Shown piece by piece: positions 51,551 to 60,709 of a DNA stretch of 64,000 nt. The notes beneath the pieces were generated by a model, which made no database searches, was not told the DNA's origin, and worked only from the letters and a program-made list of their open reading frames with translations. Both the position numbers and the translations under genes were made by a program. This DNA comes from Burkholderia sp. Ax-1719 (GTDB lineage: Bacteria; Pseudomonadota; Gammaproteobacteria; Burkholderiales; Burkholderiaceae), in assembly GCF_011753055.1 (NCBI RefSeq), contig NZ_VWWJ01000021.1, positions 62,001 through 126,000 of the forward strand, in the 5' to 3' direction. Position 1 is the first letter of the stretch. Each line of letters begins with the position of its first letter.

Positions 51551-53152
51551 ATGAATTTCGATGTAGCGATCGTCGGCAGCGGGCTGGCGGGATTGAGCGT
51601 CGCCCTGAACCTTGCCGACACGCGCCGCGTGGTGGTGATCGCCAAGCGCGCGATGACCGAAGGCGCGAGCGATCGCGCGCAAGGCGGCATCGCAGCGGTG
51701 CTCGATTCGGCCGACAGCGTGGAAAATCACGTGGATGACACGCTCGTCGCCGGCGGCGGACTGTGCGACGAAAGCGCCACGCGCTATATCGTCGAGCATG
51801 GCCGCGCGGCCATCGAATGGCTGATCGCCCAGGACGTGCCGTTCACCAAAGACGCCGCCGCCGAACTGGGCTTCCACCTCACGCGCGAAGGCGGCCACAG
51901 CCACCGCCGCATCATCCATGCCGCCGACGCTACCGGCCACGCCGTCGTGCAAACGTTGCTCGAACGCGCCCGCCAGCACCCGAACATCACGATCCTCGAA
52001 GATCACCAGGCGATCGACGTCATCACCTCCGACCGTCTTGGCCTGCCGGGCCGCCGCTGTCACGGCCTCTATGCGCTCGACCTGCGCAACGACCGCACCG
52101 TGACGATCCAGGCGCCGCATACCGTGCTGGCCACGGGCGGCGCGGGCAAGGTCTATCTCTACACGACGAACCCCGACACCGCGACCGGCGACGGCATTGC
52201 GATGGCCTGGCGCGCGGGCTGCCGCGTGGCGAACATGGAGTTCATCCAGTTCCATCCGACCTGCCTGTTCCATCCGCACGCCAAGTCGTTTCTCATCACC
52301 GAAGCCGTGCGCGGCGAAGGCGGCCTGCTGCGTCTGCCCGACGGCACCCGTTTCATGCCCGAGCACGACGCGCGCGCCGAACTCGCGCCGCGCGATATCG
52401 TCGCGCGCGCCATCGACTTCGAAATCAAGAAGCACGGCATCGACTGCGTGCATCTCGATATCAGCCATCAACCGGCCGCGTTCCTCGAAGAGCACTTCCC
52501 CACCGTCCTCGCGCGCTGCCGTGAGTTCGGCATCGACATCACCAAAGAGCCGATTCCGGTCGTGCCGGCCGCGCATTACACCTGCGGCGGCGTGGTCACG
52601 GATCTGGCGGGCCGCACCGATCTGGCGGGCCTCTATGCCGTGGGCGAAACCTCTTACACGGGCCTGCATGGGGCGAACCGCCTCGCCAGCAACTCGCTGC
52701 TCGAATGTCTCGTGATTGGCCGCTCGGCGGCCGAGGCGATCGAAGCGGAAGGCTTCGAAGCCGGCGCGCACGCCCCGCTGCCCGACTGGGACGAAAGCCG
52801 CGTGTCGGATTCCGACGAGGAAGTCGTGGTTGCCCACAACTGGGACGAACTGCGCCGCCTGATGTGGAATTACGTCGGCATCGTGCGCACGGACAAGCGC
52901 CTTGAGCGCGCGCAACATCGCATCTCGCTGCTGCGCGACGAAATCCAGGAGTACTACGCAAACTTCCGCGTCACGCGCGATCTGCTGGAGCTGCGCAATC
53001 TGGTCGAAGTCGCTTCGCTGATCGTCGAAAGCGCGCGTTCGCGCCGCGAAAGCCGCGGGCTGCACTACAGCCGCGACTGGCCGAACTCGCTGCCCAAGGC
53101 GCTGCCGAGCCTGCTGTCGCCGGAACGCGTGCGCAATCGCACGGTCGTCTGA
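51551..53152 (+). CDS. nadB: L-aspartate oxidase
   Basis: This 533-residue flavoprotein oxidises aspartate to iminoaspartate, the first step of NAD synthesis. It begins NFDVAIVGSGLAGLSVALNLA (FAD-binding), contains EGASDRAQGGIAAVL, the HTREGGHSHRRIIHA active-site region, VLATGGAGKVYLYTTNPDTATGDGIAMA and GLYAVGETSYTGLHGANRLASNSLLE. The C-terminal helical domain is complete. It is convergent with nadC. Confidence 0.96.
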   Translation: MNFDVAIVGSGLAGLSVALNLADTRRVVVIAKRAMTEGASDRAQGGIAAVLDSADSVENHVDDTLVAGGGLCDESATRYIVEHGRAAIEWLIAQDVPFTKDAAAELGFHLTREGGHSHRRIIHAADATGHAVVQTLLERARQHPNITILEDHQAIDVITSDRLGLPGRRCHGLYALDLRNDRTVTIQAPHTVLATGGAGKVYLYTTNPDTATGDGIAMAWRAGCRVANMEFIQFHPTCLFHPHAKSFLITEAVRGEGGLLRLPDGTRFMPEHDARAELAPRDIVARAIDFEIKKHGIDCVHLDISHQPAAFLEEHFPTVLARCREFGIDITKEPIPVVPAAHYTCGGVVTDLAGRTDLAGLYAVGETSYTGLHGANRLASNSLLECLVIGRSAAEAIEAEGFEAGAHAPLPDWDESRVSDSDEEVVVAHNWDELRRLMWNYVGIVRTDKRLERAQHRISLLRDEIQEYYANFRVTRDLLELRNLVEVASLIVESARSRRESRGLHYSRDWPNSLPKALPSLLSPERVRNRTVV

Positions 53153-53186
53153 GCGCGCGGGCCACGCCGCGCGTCGCGCCGCAAAT

Positions 53187-53220
53187 GAAAAGGCCGTCTC
53201 TCGCGAGACGGCCTTTTTGC
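53187..53220. terminator. Bidirectional intrinsic terminator
   Basis: AAAAGGCCGTCTC / GAGACGGCCTTTT arms with a short loop and flanking A and T runs serve the convergent nadB and nadC ends. Confidence 0.93.
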
Positions 53221-53255
53221 TTTTCTACCGCGCTGAGTGCGCAGGATCCGACGCT

Positions 53256-54164
53256 TTAGATAATCCGCATCGAAAAGTCCGTCGCGCGCACATCTTTCGT
53301 CAACGCGCCGATGGACACGCGGTCCACGTTGGTTTGCGCGATCGTGCGCACGGAATCGAAGTTCACGCCGCCCGAGACTTCCAGTACCGCGCGCCCCGCC
53401 GTACGCTCAACCGCTTCGCGCATCATCTCGAACGAGAAGTTGTCGAGCAGCACCGACTTCGCGCCATGTGCGAGCGCCTGGTCGAGCTGTTCGAGCGTTT
53501 CGACTTCGATCTGGATCGGCACGCCCGCGTTGAGCGCCAGCGCCGCGTCCATTGCCGCGCCCACGCCGCCCGCTGCCGCGATGTGGTTTTCCTTGATCAG
53601 GATGCCGTCGTAGAGCGCCAGGCGCTGGTTCGCGCCGCCGCCCACGCGCACCGCGTATTTCTGCGCGAGTCGCAGGCCCGGCAGCGTCTTGCGGGTGTCG
53701 AGCACGCGCGTTTTCGACTGCGCGACCGTTGCAATCGCATCGACATAACGGCGCGTCGCGCTGGCCACGCCCGAGAGCAGTTGCAGGAAGTTCATCGCGT
53801 TGCGCTCGGCCGTGAGCAGCGAGCGCGCCGGGCCGCGCAGCGAGCAGACCGGCGTATCCGCCGTCATGCGCTCGCCTTCGCGATAGTGCCAGCGCACTTC
53901 GATGCGCGGATCGACCTGCTTGACCACGCCATCGAACCAGAGCACGCCGCACAGCACCGCGTCTTCGCGCACGATGATGCGCGCGTCGCGCACTTCGTCG
54001 GCGGGCACGAGGCGGCCGGTCTGGTCGCCGCTGCCGACGTCTTCCGCCAGCGCATCGGCGACATTGCGCGCGATCGCTTCGTCAAACGCCGCGCCGTACT
54101 GCGCGCGCACCTCGGGCAACAGGTCCGATACCGCGTCCACCGCCAGCAATTCGAGTGCACCCAT
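53256..54164 (-). CDS. nadC: Nicotinate-nucleotide pyrophosphorylase (quinolinate phosphoribosyltransferase)
   Basis: This 302-residue enzyme turns quinolinate and PRPP into nicotinate mononucleotide. It shows LAEDVGSGDQTGRLVPAD, ERNAMNFLQLLSGVAS, TRKTLPGLRLAQKYAVRVGGGANQRLALYDGILIKENHI and LEVSGGVNFDSVRTIAQTNVDRVSIGALT. It starts immediately after the stop of nadA (TAAATG), so the two are tightly coupled. Confidence 0.96.
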   Translation of the reverse strand: MGALELLAVDAVSDLLPEVRAQYGAAFDEAIARNVADALAEDVGSGDQTGRLVPADEVRDARIIVREDAVLCGVLWFDGVVKQVDPRIEVRWHYREGERMTADTPVCSLRGPARSLLTAERNAMNFLQLLSGVASATRRYVDAIATVAQSKTRVLDTRKTLPGLRLAQKYAVRVGGGANQRLALYDGILIKENHIAAAGGVGAAMDAALALNAGVPIQIEVETLEQLDQALAHGAKSVLLDNFSFEMMREAVERTAGRAVLEVSGGVNFDSVRTIAQTNVDRVSIGALTKDVRATDFSMRII

Positions 54165-55295
54165 TTATGCCGCCCCCACGTTAGAGAACAGCGCGCCATC
54201 GCGCGCGAGATCGCCGCTCGCCTGCACGCGGCGCTTGTGCTCGGCCGCGAATGCCAGCATGCGGTCGATCGGCAGACGCGCACGCTCGCCGATGGCGGCA
54301 TCGACGAAGATTTCGTTGTGGCCGCGCTCCAGCACGTCAGCGAGATTGGCCAGGCCGTTCATGGCCATCCACGGGCAATGCGCGCAGCTCTTGCAGGTCG
54401 CGCTATTGCCGGCCGTGGGCGCTTCGATGAAGGTCTTGCCGGGCGCGGCCAGGCGCATCTTGTGCAGAATGCCCAGATCGGTCGCAACGATGAAACGCTG
54501 CGCGTCGAGCTTCACGGCGGCGTCGATCAGCTGCGTGGTCGAGCCGACCACATCCGCCAGCGCCACCACGCCTTCCGGCGATTCCGGGTGCACGAGCACC
54601 TTCGCATCGGGATATTCGGCGCGCAGCAGATCGAGCTCGACGCCCTTGAACTCGTCGTGCACAAGACAGGAGCCTTGCCACAGCAGCATGTCGGCGCCCG
54701 TCTTCTTCTGGATGTAGCTGCCGAGGTGACGATCGGGCGCCCAGAGAATCTTTTCGCCCTTCGCATGCAGATCGGCGACGATCTCCAGACCGATCGACGA
54801 AGTGACCATCCAGTCCGCGCGCGCCTTCACGGCTGCGCTGGTGTTGGCGTAGACCACCACGGTGCGGTCGGGATGCTGGTCGCAGAACGCCGAGAATTCG
54901 TCAGCCGGGCAACCCAGATCGAGCGAACAGGTCGCGTCGAGGTCCGGCATCAGGATGCGTTTGTTCGGGCTCAGGATCTTGGCGGTCTCGCCCATGAAGC
55001 GCACACCGGCAACGACGAGCGTCTGCGCGTCGTGATCGCGGCCAAAGCGCGCCATTTCGAGCGAATCGGCCACGCAACCGCCGGTTTCGTCGGCCAGTTC
55101 CTGCAATTCGGGATCGACGTAATAGTGCGCGACCAGCACCGCTTTTTCGCGCTTGAGCAATGCGCGGATGCGCTCCTTCAGTGCAACGCGCTCCGCCATC
55201 GAAGGCGCGTCGGGCACTTTCGCCCACGCCTGCCCGACACCGCATACCGCGCCCTGCGGACGGTCGAATTCGACCGCTTTAATCGCCTGACTCAT
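54165..55295 (-). CDS. nadA: Quinolinate synthase
   Basis: This 376-residue [4Fe-4S] enzyme condenses iminoaspartate with dihydroxyacetone phosphate to quinolinate. The cluster cysteines lie in the DATCSLDLGCPADEF, GSCLVHDEF and CKSCAHCPWM areas, and the repeated-domain pattern (KAVLVAHYYVDPELQELAD; GVRFMGETAKILSPNKRIL) is clear. The ATG at 55295 has GAGGAG about three to eight bases upstream; the longer open frame to 55436 crosses a terminator. Confidence 0.96.
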   Translation of the reverse strand: MSQAIKAVEFDRPQGAVCGVGQAWAKVPDAPSMAERVALKERIRALLKREKAVLVAHYYVDPELQELADETGGCVADSLEMARFGRDHDAQTLVVAGVRFMGETAKILSPNKRILMPDLDATCSLDLGCPADEFSAFCDQHPDRTVVVYANTSAAVKARADWMVTSSIGLEIVADLHAKGEKILWAPDRHLGSYIQKKTGADMLLWQGSCLVHDEFKGVELDLLRAEYPDAKVLVHPESPEGVVALADVVGSTTQLIDAAVKLDAQRFIVATDLGILHKMRLAAPGKTFIEAPTAGNSATCKSCAHCPWMAMNGLANLADVLERGHNEIFVDAAIGERARLPIDRMLAFAAEHKRRVQASGDLARDGALFSNVGAA

Positions 55296-55420
55296 GATCT
55301 CCTCTACCGGCCGGGAGAGTGAGTTTTGACCGATTGGTTCCCACTCATGCTCCGACCCCATGCAACTTCGTTGCGTCTCGTCCGATCGCTGCGGCACCCT
55401 GCTTTTTCCGCGGCCCAAAA

Positions 55421-55448
55421 AGAAAAACCCCGCCAACGCGGGGTTTTG
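55421..55448 (-). terminator. Intrinsic terminator of the desaturase gene
   Basis: AAAACCCCGC / GCGGGGTTTT arms with a four-base loop (about 55425-55446) precede a T-tract on the minus strand. It separates the desaturase transcript from nadA-nadC. Confidence 0.88.
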
Positions 55449-55506
55449 TGACGTACCTGAATTCTAATGGATTTTCTTCAGGTCACGCAGGGGGCATCAG
55501 GCCGTA

Positions 55507-56706
55507 TCAGGCATAACGGCGCAGACGCGACGCGAATTCCTGAAGCGCCTTGATGCCGCTTTGTTCGGCACGATGGCACCAATCCTGGAGCTGCGTGAGC
55601 AGTTGTTCGCGCGAAGCGCTCGAACGGTCCCAGATCTGCGCGAGTTCGTTGCGCAGTTCGATGAACGTACGCATTTTCTGGCTGTTGGCGAAAATCTGCG
55701 GCAGCTGGCGCTTTTGCGGCTCGTTCAGGCTGGCTTCTTCCTTGGCGACCCACTTGCTCGCGCCGCGCATGAGCTTGTACTTCTCACGCTCGCCCACTTC
55801 CTTGAGGTGCGCCAGTTCCTGGCGATAGGCCTGCTTCACGGCCTTGGCGTAACGCGCCATCACTTCGTAGCGGTTCGACAGCACGGCCTGCAGCGTTTCA
55901 TGGTCGGCGATCAGCTTGCCTTCCTTGGCCAGACGCGGCGTAGGCGCCACCTTCTTGACCTTGGCGAGGCCCACGAAGGACATCAGACGGATATACATCC
56001 AGCCGATATCGAACTCGTACCACTTGTTCGACAGCTTCGCGGAAGTCGCGAAGGTGTGGTGGTTGTTGTGCAGTTCTTCGCCGCCGATGATGATGCCCCA
56101 CGGGATCAGGTTCGTGCTGGCATCCGACGAGTTGAAGTTGCGATAGCCCCAGAAGTGGCCCAGACCGTTCACGACGCCGGCGGCCCAGAACGGGATCCAC
56201 GCCATCTGCACGGCCCAGACGGACAGACCGACCACGCCGAACAGCGCGACGTCGATCACCATCATGATGCTCACGCCGAGGATCGGGTAGCGCGTGTAGA
56301 CGTTGCGCTCCATCCAGTCGTTAGGCGTGCCGTGGCTGAAACGGCGCAGCGTTTCTTCGTTCTTCGCTTCGGCGCGATAGAGTTCGGCGCCTTCGAGCAT
56401 GACCTTCATCAGGCCGCGCGTTTGCGGGCTGTGCGGATCTTCTTCGGTTTCGCACTTGGCGTGGTGCTTGCGGTGGATCGCCGCCCACTGGCCCGTGAGC
56501 ATGCCCGTGGTCATCCACAGCCAGAAACGGAAAAAGTGGCTCGCGATGGGATGCAGGTCGAGCGCGCGGTGCGCCTGGCAACGGTGCAGATACACCGTGA
56601 CGCCGACGATCGTGACGTGCGTGGCCGCGAGCGCGCAGAGCAGGATCTGCCACCACGAGAAATGCAGCACCCCATGGGCGAGAAAATCAAGCAGGGAATT
56701 CAACAA
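55507..56706 (-). CDS. Membrane fatty acid (acyl-CoA) desaturase with a C-terminal extension
   Basis: This 399-residue protein introduces a double bond into acyl chains at the inner membrane. Three histidine boxes bind the diiron site: HRCQAHR (near residue 41), HRKHHAKCE (near 78) and GEELHNNHHTFATSAK (near 215). Four membrane spans surround them. After about residue 270 comes a soluble, helical extension of about 130 residues ending EQSGIKALQEFASRLRRYA, which resembles the C-terminal end of ISL3-type transposases and is also seen in Pseudomonas DesA-like desaturases. It is a single-gene unit. Confidence 0.93.
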   Translation of the reverse strand: MLNSLLDFLAHGVLHFSWWQILLCALAATHVTIVGVTVYLHRCQAHRALDLHPIASHFFRFWLWMTTGMLTGQWAAIHRKHHAKCETEEDPHSPQTRGLMKVMLEGAELYRAEAKNEETLRRFSHGTPNDWMERNVYTRYPILGVSIMMVIDVALFGVVGLSVWAVQMAWIPFWAAGVVNGLGHFWGYRNFNSSDASTNLIPWGIIIGGEELHNNHHTFATSAKLSNKWYEFDIGWMYIRLMSFVGLAKVKKVAPTPRLAKEGKLIADHETLQAVLSNRYEVMARYAKAVKQAYRQELAHLKEVGEREKYKLMRGASKWVAKEEASLNEPQKRQLPQIFANSQKMRTFIELRNELAQIWDRSSASREQLLTQLQDWCHRAEQSGIKALQEFASRLRRYA

Positions 56707-56968
56707 GGTTCGTACCCGTGAAACGAAGCGCGCCGGCTTGTGGCCTTACGCGGTTGTCAGAAAAGTGAAAGCGTTCAGGAGAGGTTGGACGGCATTCTAC
56801 TAGAACCGTTCCAAGTGTTTGTAACAAATGAAGATTTTTTTCCCTAATGACGTCTGAGTCAACGTCTGGACACCGAATTTTCGCCCCTGGAGGCGCTTTG
56901 CCGCACCTGATTCGGCCCTTCCAGACGCTTCAAACTTTCGCCCGGGCTCCCCTTCCCGCTACTCCGAT
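56707..56968. other. Intergenic region between two minus-strand genes
   Basis: An AT-rich stretch at about 56800-56860 probably carries the desaturase promoter (TTGTTA with poorly placed -10 candidates on the minus strand). Nothing else was recognised. Confidence 0.4.
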
Positions 56969-58393
56969 CTAGCGGGCCTGGACCGCCCCGCTTGCCTCGC
57001 CTGTTTTAACGGCAGGCGCGGCCGCCTCTGAAGCGATCGCAAACCCTTGAGCGCCCTGGCCGACGATTCTCACCTCGCGCTGCGCGAACGGAATCGAAAT
57101 GCCGTGCTCGTTATATAAGCGCCAGATGTTCAGATTCACGTTTGAGCGCACGCTCGACGTTCCGTTGGCCGCATCGGCGATCCAGAAGCCCAGCTCCAGG
57201 TTGATGCCATCCGCACCGAAGCCTGCCAGATATGGGGTCGGGGCCGGATCGTTCAAGACCCGCTCGACGCCTTCGGCTGCGCGGGCCAGCAGCGCCATCG
57301 CCTCGTCGATATTGGTGTCGTAAGCGACCTGCACCGCCGCCTTCGCGTAGCCGCGCGTCAGGTACGACGACTGGTTCTGTACCACGTCGGTGATGAGCTT
57401 TTCGTTAGGAATCAGCGTTTCCACGCCGTCGAGGCCGCGCACCACCGTGTAACGCGTGCGGATCTGCGTGACCTTGCCCGCGAGGCCGCTCACGTTGATG
57501 GTGTCGCCCAGACGCAACGAGCGGTCGATCAGGATGATGAAGCCCGACACATAGTTGCTCGCAATCTTCTGCAAGCCGAAACCCAGCCCCACGCCCAGCG
57601 CGCCGCCGAACACGCCCAGCACCGTAATGTCGATGCCGACGATCGACAGGCTGAACAGGATTGCCGCGAACACCAGCAGCGCGCGGCCCACGCGTGCGAG
57701 CACGACGCGCAGATTGGCGTCGATGGTGGTCGCGCGCATCAGACGGTCTTCCAGCGCCGCGCCCGCCCAGACCGCCACCACCATGGTCACGCAGACCCAC
57801 AGGATGCCGTTGGAGAGCGACAGCAGGCTCACATGCGCCGTGCCGATGCGAAAGCGCACGCTCTCCATCCACGCCAGCACATCGTCCTGAATGCCGAGCA
57901 CCGTGAACAGCATGCCGAGCCAGACGATCAACGAAACCAGCTTTTCGACGATCGACAGCCACGCGTGCGTTTGCCCGTCGCGGCCAAACACGCGCCGCGC
58001 GAAGAAGAACGCGATATAGATCAGCCCGATACCGAACAGCGGCACCAGGGCCAGATTGAGCAGCGAGGTGTGGATGAAATTGCTGGCGATTTCGCGCGCG
58101 CCCCAGACGCAGCCCGCGCCGATCAGCGGGAACAGCGCGCGGGTGAGACTTTCGGCGCCGAAGCGCAGCGCTTCGTAGCGATCCTGGCGGCGCGCTTCGA
58201 GCGCGTGGCGCAGCAGGCGCGCGAGCAGCCAGGCCAGCAGCAGCGCGCCGATCAGCACGCCGGACTGCCAGAGCATGACCGGCTGACCAAAGTCGCGGAT
58301 CACGCCGCCCAGCATATGAGAGAGCAAACGGTTTTCCATCATGAGCGCTTTCGCGTCGGGTAATACGTAGAGATCAAAGAAAGGAGCGTCCAT
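56969..58393 (-). CDS. Mechanosensitive ion channel (MscS family)
   Basis: This 474-residue inner-membrane protein has several N-terminal spans and a C-terminal MscS core. The pore helix region reads GVFGGALGVGLGFGLQKIASNYVSGFIILIDRSLRLGDTI, a strong MscS signature, and the beta domain has GKVTQIRTRYTVVRGLDGVETLIPNEKLI. It opens under membrane tension to protect from osmotic downshock. It is longer than E. coli MscS (286 residues) by extra N-terminal spans, like YbdG/YbiO-type channels. Confidence 0.94.
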   Translation of the reverse strand: MDAPFFDLYVLPDAKALMMENRLLSHMLGGVIRDFGQPVMLWQSGVLIGALLLAWLLARLLRHALEARRQDRYEALRFGAESLTRALFPLIGAGCVWGAREIASNFIHTSLLNLALVPLFGIGLIYIAFFFARRVFGRDGQTHAWLSIVEKLVSLIVWLGMLFTVLGIQDDVLAWMESVRFRIGTAHVSLLSLSNGILWVCVTMVVAVWAGAALEDRLMRATTIDANLRVVLARVGRALLVFAAILFSLSIVGIDITVLGVFGGALGVGLGFGLQKIASNYVSGFIILIDRSLRLGDTINVSGLAGKVTQIRTRYTVVRGLDGVETLIPNEKLITDVVQNQSSYLTRGYAKAAVQVAYDTNIDEAMALLARAAEGVERVLNDPAPTPYLAGFGADGINLELGFWIADAANGTSSVRSNVNLNIWRLYNEHGISIPFAQREVRIVGQGAQGFAIASEAAAPAVKTGEASGAVQAR

Positions 58394-58472
58394 GCGACGC
58401 GGGGCCGCCCGGTCTGCACCGGACGGCCCCGCGCCTGCACGTCGCTGGTCGCGTTAGAACGCGACTATGCGC

Positions 58473-59864
58473 TTATTCGAGCGCGGCGTCCGGCTCGGCA
58501 GCCTCGGGCTGCTGGGCCTTGGCGATCGCGTCGGCGGTTTCGCTCGCAGCGGCCGCTTCGTCCGGCGTGGCTTCGGCCTTGGCCTTCTTCGTCTTGGGCT
58601 GCGCGTCGCCGCGACGCTCCAGCACGGCGGCAAAGAAGCCATCCGTGGCGTGGCGGTGCGGCCACAGCGAGAAGAAGTCGCCCGTATCGAGACCCACGCG
58701 CTGGTCCGCCAGCACGTCGCGTGCGGGAATCAGCACGTAGTCCGGATGCGCTTCGAGGAACGCCTTTACGACGGCTTCGTTTTCGGCTTCCAGGATGCTG
58801 CAGGTCGCGTAGACGAGACGGCCACCGCGCTTGAGCAGGCGCGCGGCGCTAGTGAGAATCGACAGCTGCTTGGGCGCGAGTTCCGCGATCGATTCCGGCG
58901 ATTGACGCCACTTGAGGTCGGGATTGCGGCGCAGCGTGCCGAGGCCCGAGCAAGGCGCGTCCACCAGCACGCGGTCGATCTTGCCGATCAGGCGCTTGAT
59001 CTTCGCGTCGTGTTCGCTGTCGATCAGCACCGGATTCACGTTCGACAGGCCGCTACGCGCGAGACGCGGCTTGAGCTTGGCCAGACGCTTGTCCGAGATG
59101 TCGAACGCATACAGACGGCCCGACGAGCGCATCATCGCGCCCAGCGCCAGCGTTTTGCCGCCCGCGCCTGCGCAGAAGTCCACCACCATTTCGCCGCGGC
59201 GCGGCGCGAGCAGCGTGCACAGCAACTGGCTGCCTTCGTCCTGCACCTCGAACCAGCCGTCCTTGAAGGAATCGAGCTTCGAGAGCGCCGGCTTGCCCGT
59301 CACGCGCACGCCAAACGGCGCGAACGGCGTCTCGCCGCCTTCGATGCCCGCCTGCGAGAGCGCGCGCAGCAATTCTTCGCGGCTCGCCTTGATCGGATTC
59401 GAGCGCAGGTCCAGCGGCGCCGGATAGTTCAGCGCGGCGGCCAGTTGCGCCATTTCGGCAGGTGCGAAACGCGGTTCGAGCGCCTTGTAGATCCACTCGG
59501 GCAGGTTCAGCTGCACGCGCAGCGGCAGGCTGGCCGGATCGATCTTCGCGACGTGTTCGAGCCAGTTCGCTTCGGCGTCCGACAGAAAGGGACGAATCGC
59601 ACCACGGCCCGCCGTGGCCATCAGGCCCAGCAGCGTGAGACGGCGCGTCGGGCTGCCCGTGCCGCTTTCGGCCAGATGCGCGAACTCCATGCGGCGGCGC
59701 AGCACTGCGAACACCGCTTCGGCGATCACGCCGCGCTCGCCGTGGCCAAGCTTCGGATGCTCGCGGAAGAAGCGGCTCGTCACTGCGTCGGCAGGACCGG
59801 TGAATTTCAGAACGTCGGCCAGCAACGTCTCAGTTTGTCCAATCAGAAAACCATGTAGCTTCAT
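58473..59864 (-). CDS. RsmB/NOP family RNA (cytosine-5) methyltransferase
   Basis: This 463-residue SAM-dependent enzyme methylates cytosine in RNA. It has VVDFCAGAGGKTLALGAMM (SAM motif I), VLVDAPCSGLGTLRRNPDLKWR with the general cysteine, and LVYATCSILEAENEAVV with the nucleophilic cysteine. A 170-residue N-terminal helical region precedes the catalytic domain, and the last 45 residues are Ala/Glu/Lys-rich low complexity. The exact target (for example C967 of 16S rRNA as in RsmB) is not certain. It overlaps the purN stop (ATGA). Confidence 0.92.
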   Translation of the reverse strand: MKLHGFLIGQTETLLADVLKFTGPADAVTSRFFREHPKLGHGERGVIAEAVFAVLRRRMEFAHLAESGTGSPTRRLTLLGLMATAGRGAIRPFLSDAEANWLEHVAKIDPASLPLRVQLNLPEWIYKALEPRFAPAEMAQLAAALNYPAPLDLRSNPIKASREELLRALSQAGIEGGETPFAPFGVRVTGKPALSKLDSFKDGWFEVQDEGSQLLCTLLAPRRGEMVVDFCAGAGGKTLALGAMMRSSGRLYAFDISDKRLAKLKPRLARSGLSNVNPVLIDSEHDAKIKRLIGKIDRVLVDAPCSGLGTLRRNPDLKWRQSPESIAELAPKQLSILTSAARLLKRGGRLVYATCSILEAENEAVVKAFLEAHPDYVLIPARDVLADQRVGLDTGDFFSLWPHRHATDGFFAAVLERRGDAQPKTKKAKAEATPDEAAAASETADAIAKAQQPEAAEPDAALE

Positions 59865-60535
59865 ACGCCCTCCCCGGCGGTGTGTGCTTGTGTTTCGTTT
59901 GCGTCGTCAAGGAAGAGCCATTGCGGCTCGGGCGGTGTGAGCGTCACGCGTTCGCCGTCGAGCGCGAGGCGCCCTTCGAGGAACCAGCGGATCGCCCGCG
60001 GGTACATCGTGTGTTCGGTTTTCAGCACGCGCGCGGCAAGCGTGGCGGCGTCGTCGCCGCTGCGCACCGGTACGGCCGACTGTGCGACGATCGGACCATG
60101 ATCGAGCGTGGGCGTGACAAAATGCACCGTCGCGCCGTGCACGCGGCAACCCGCGTCGAGCGCGCTCTGGTGCGTCTTGAGACCCGGGAAGCTCGGCAGC
60201 AGCGACGGGTGGATGTTGAGCATCCGGCCCGAATAATGCTGGACGAAGCCTTCGGTCAGCACGCGCATGAAACCCGCGAGCACGACGAGGTCGGGCGCAT
60301 AAGCGTCGATGGTCTGCGCGAGCGCCGCGTCGAAGCTGGCGCGATCAGGATACTGGCGGTGATCGACGACCGCCGTGGCGATGCCGTGCGAGGCTGCAAA
60401 GGCAAGCCCCGCGGCATCCGGGCGATTGGCAATCACGGCGGCGATGCGCGCCGGCCAGGCTTCGTGCGCACAGGCGCGCACGATGGCTTCCATGTTGCTG
60501 CCCCGCCCCGAAATCAGGATGACGAGATTTTTCAT
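59861..60535 (-). CDS. purN: Phosphoribosylglycinamide formyltransferase
   Basis: This 224-residue enzyme transfers a formyl group from 10-formyltetrahydrofolate to glycinamide ribonucleotide in purine synthesis. It shows VILISGRGSNMEAIVRAC, VLAGFMRVLTEGFVQHYSGRMLNIHPSLLPSFPGLKTHQSAL and DHGPIVAQSAVPV. It is the first gene of a two-gene operon with the RNA methyltransferase. A small perfect inverted repeat (TTGGGCG / CGCCCAA, 60551-60567) lies 15 bp upstream of its start. Confidence 0.96.
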   Translation of the reverse strand: MKNLVILISGRGSNMEAIVRACAHEAWPARIAAVIANRPDAAGLAFAASHGIATAVVDHRQYPDRASFDAALAQTIDAYAPDLVVLAGFMRVLTEGFVQHYSGRMLNIHPSLLPSFPGLKTHQSALDAGCRVHGATVHFVTPTLDHGPIVAQSAVPVRSGDDAATLAARVLKTEHTMYPRAIRWFLEGRLALDGERVTLTPPEPQWLFLDDANETQAHTAGEGV

Positions 60536-60601
60536 CCGCGGATTTTATCATTGGGCGGCACGCCCAACGTTCGGGCGGCGGCGATCGGCGTCTCGTGCGT
60601 T

Positions 60602-60607
60602 TATAAT
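60602..60607 (+). promoter_or_regulatory. Candidate -10 element of ribF
   Basis: A perfect TATAAT lies about 100 bp before ribF. No good -35 was seen at 16-18 bp. Confidence 0.35.
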
Positions 60608-60709
60608 CTCCTGTTCCGTCGCGGCCCACCGCCGCCAAACTGGTCTCATCCGGTCAAAATTCGGTCATATACAGGACGCCTGGCCGGCGTCTGCTCAGGT
60701 TCCGTTATC

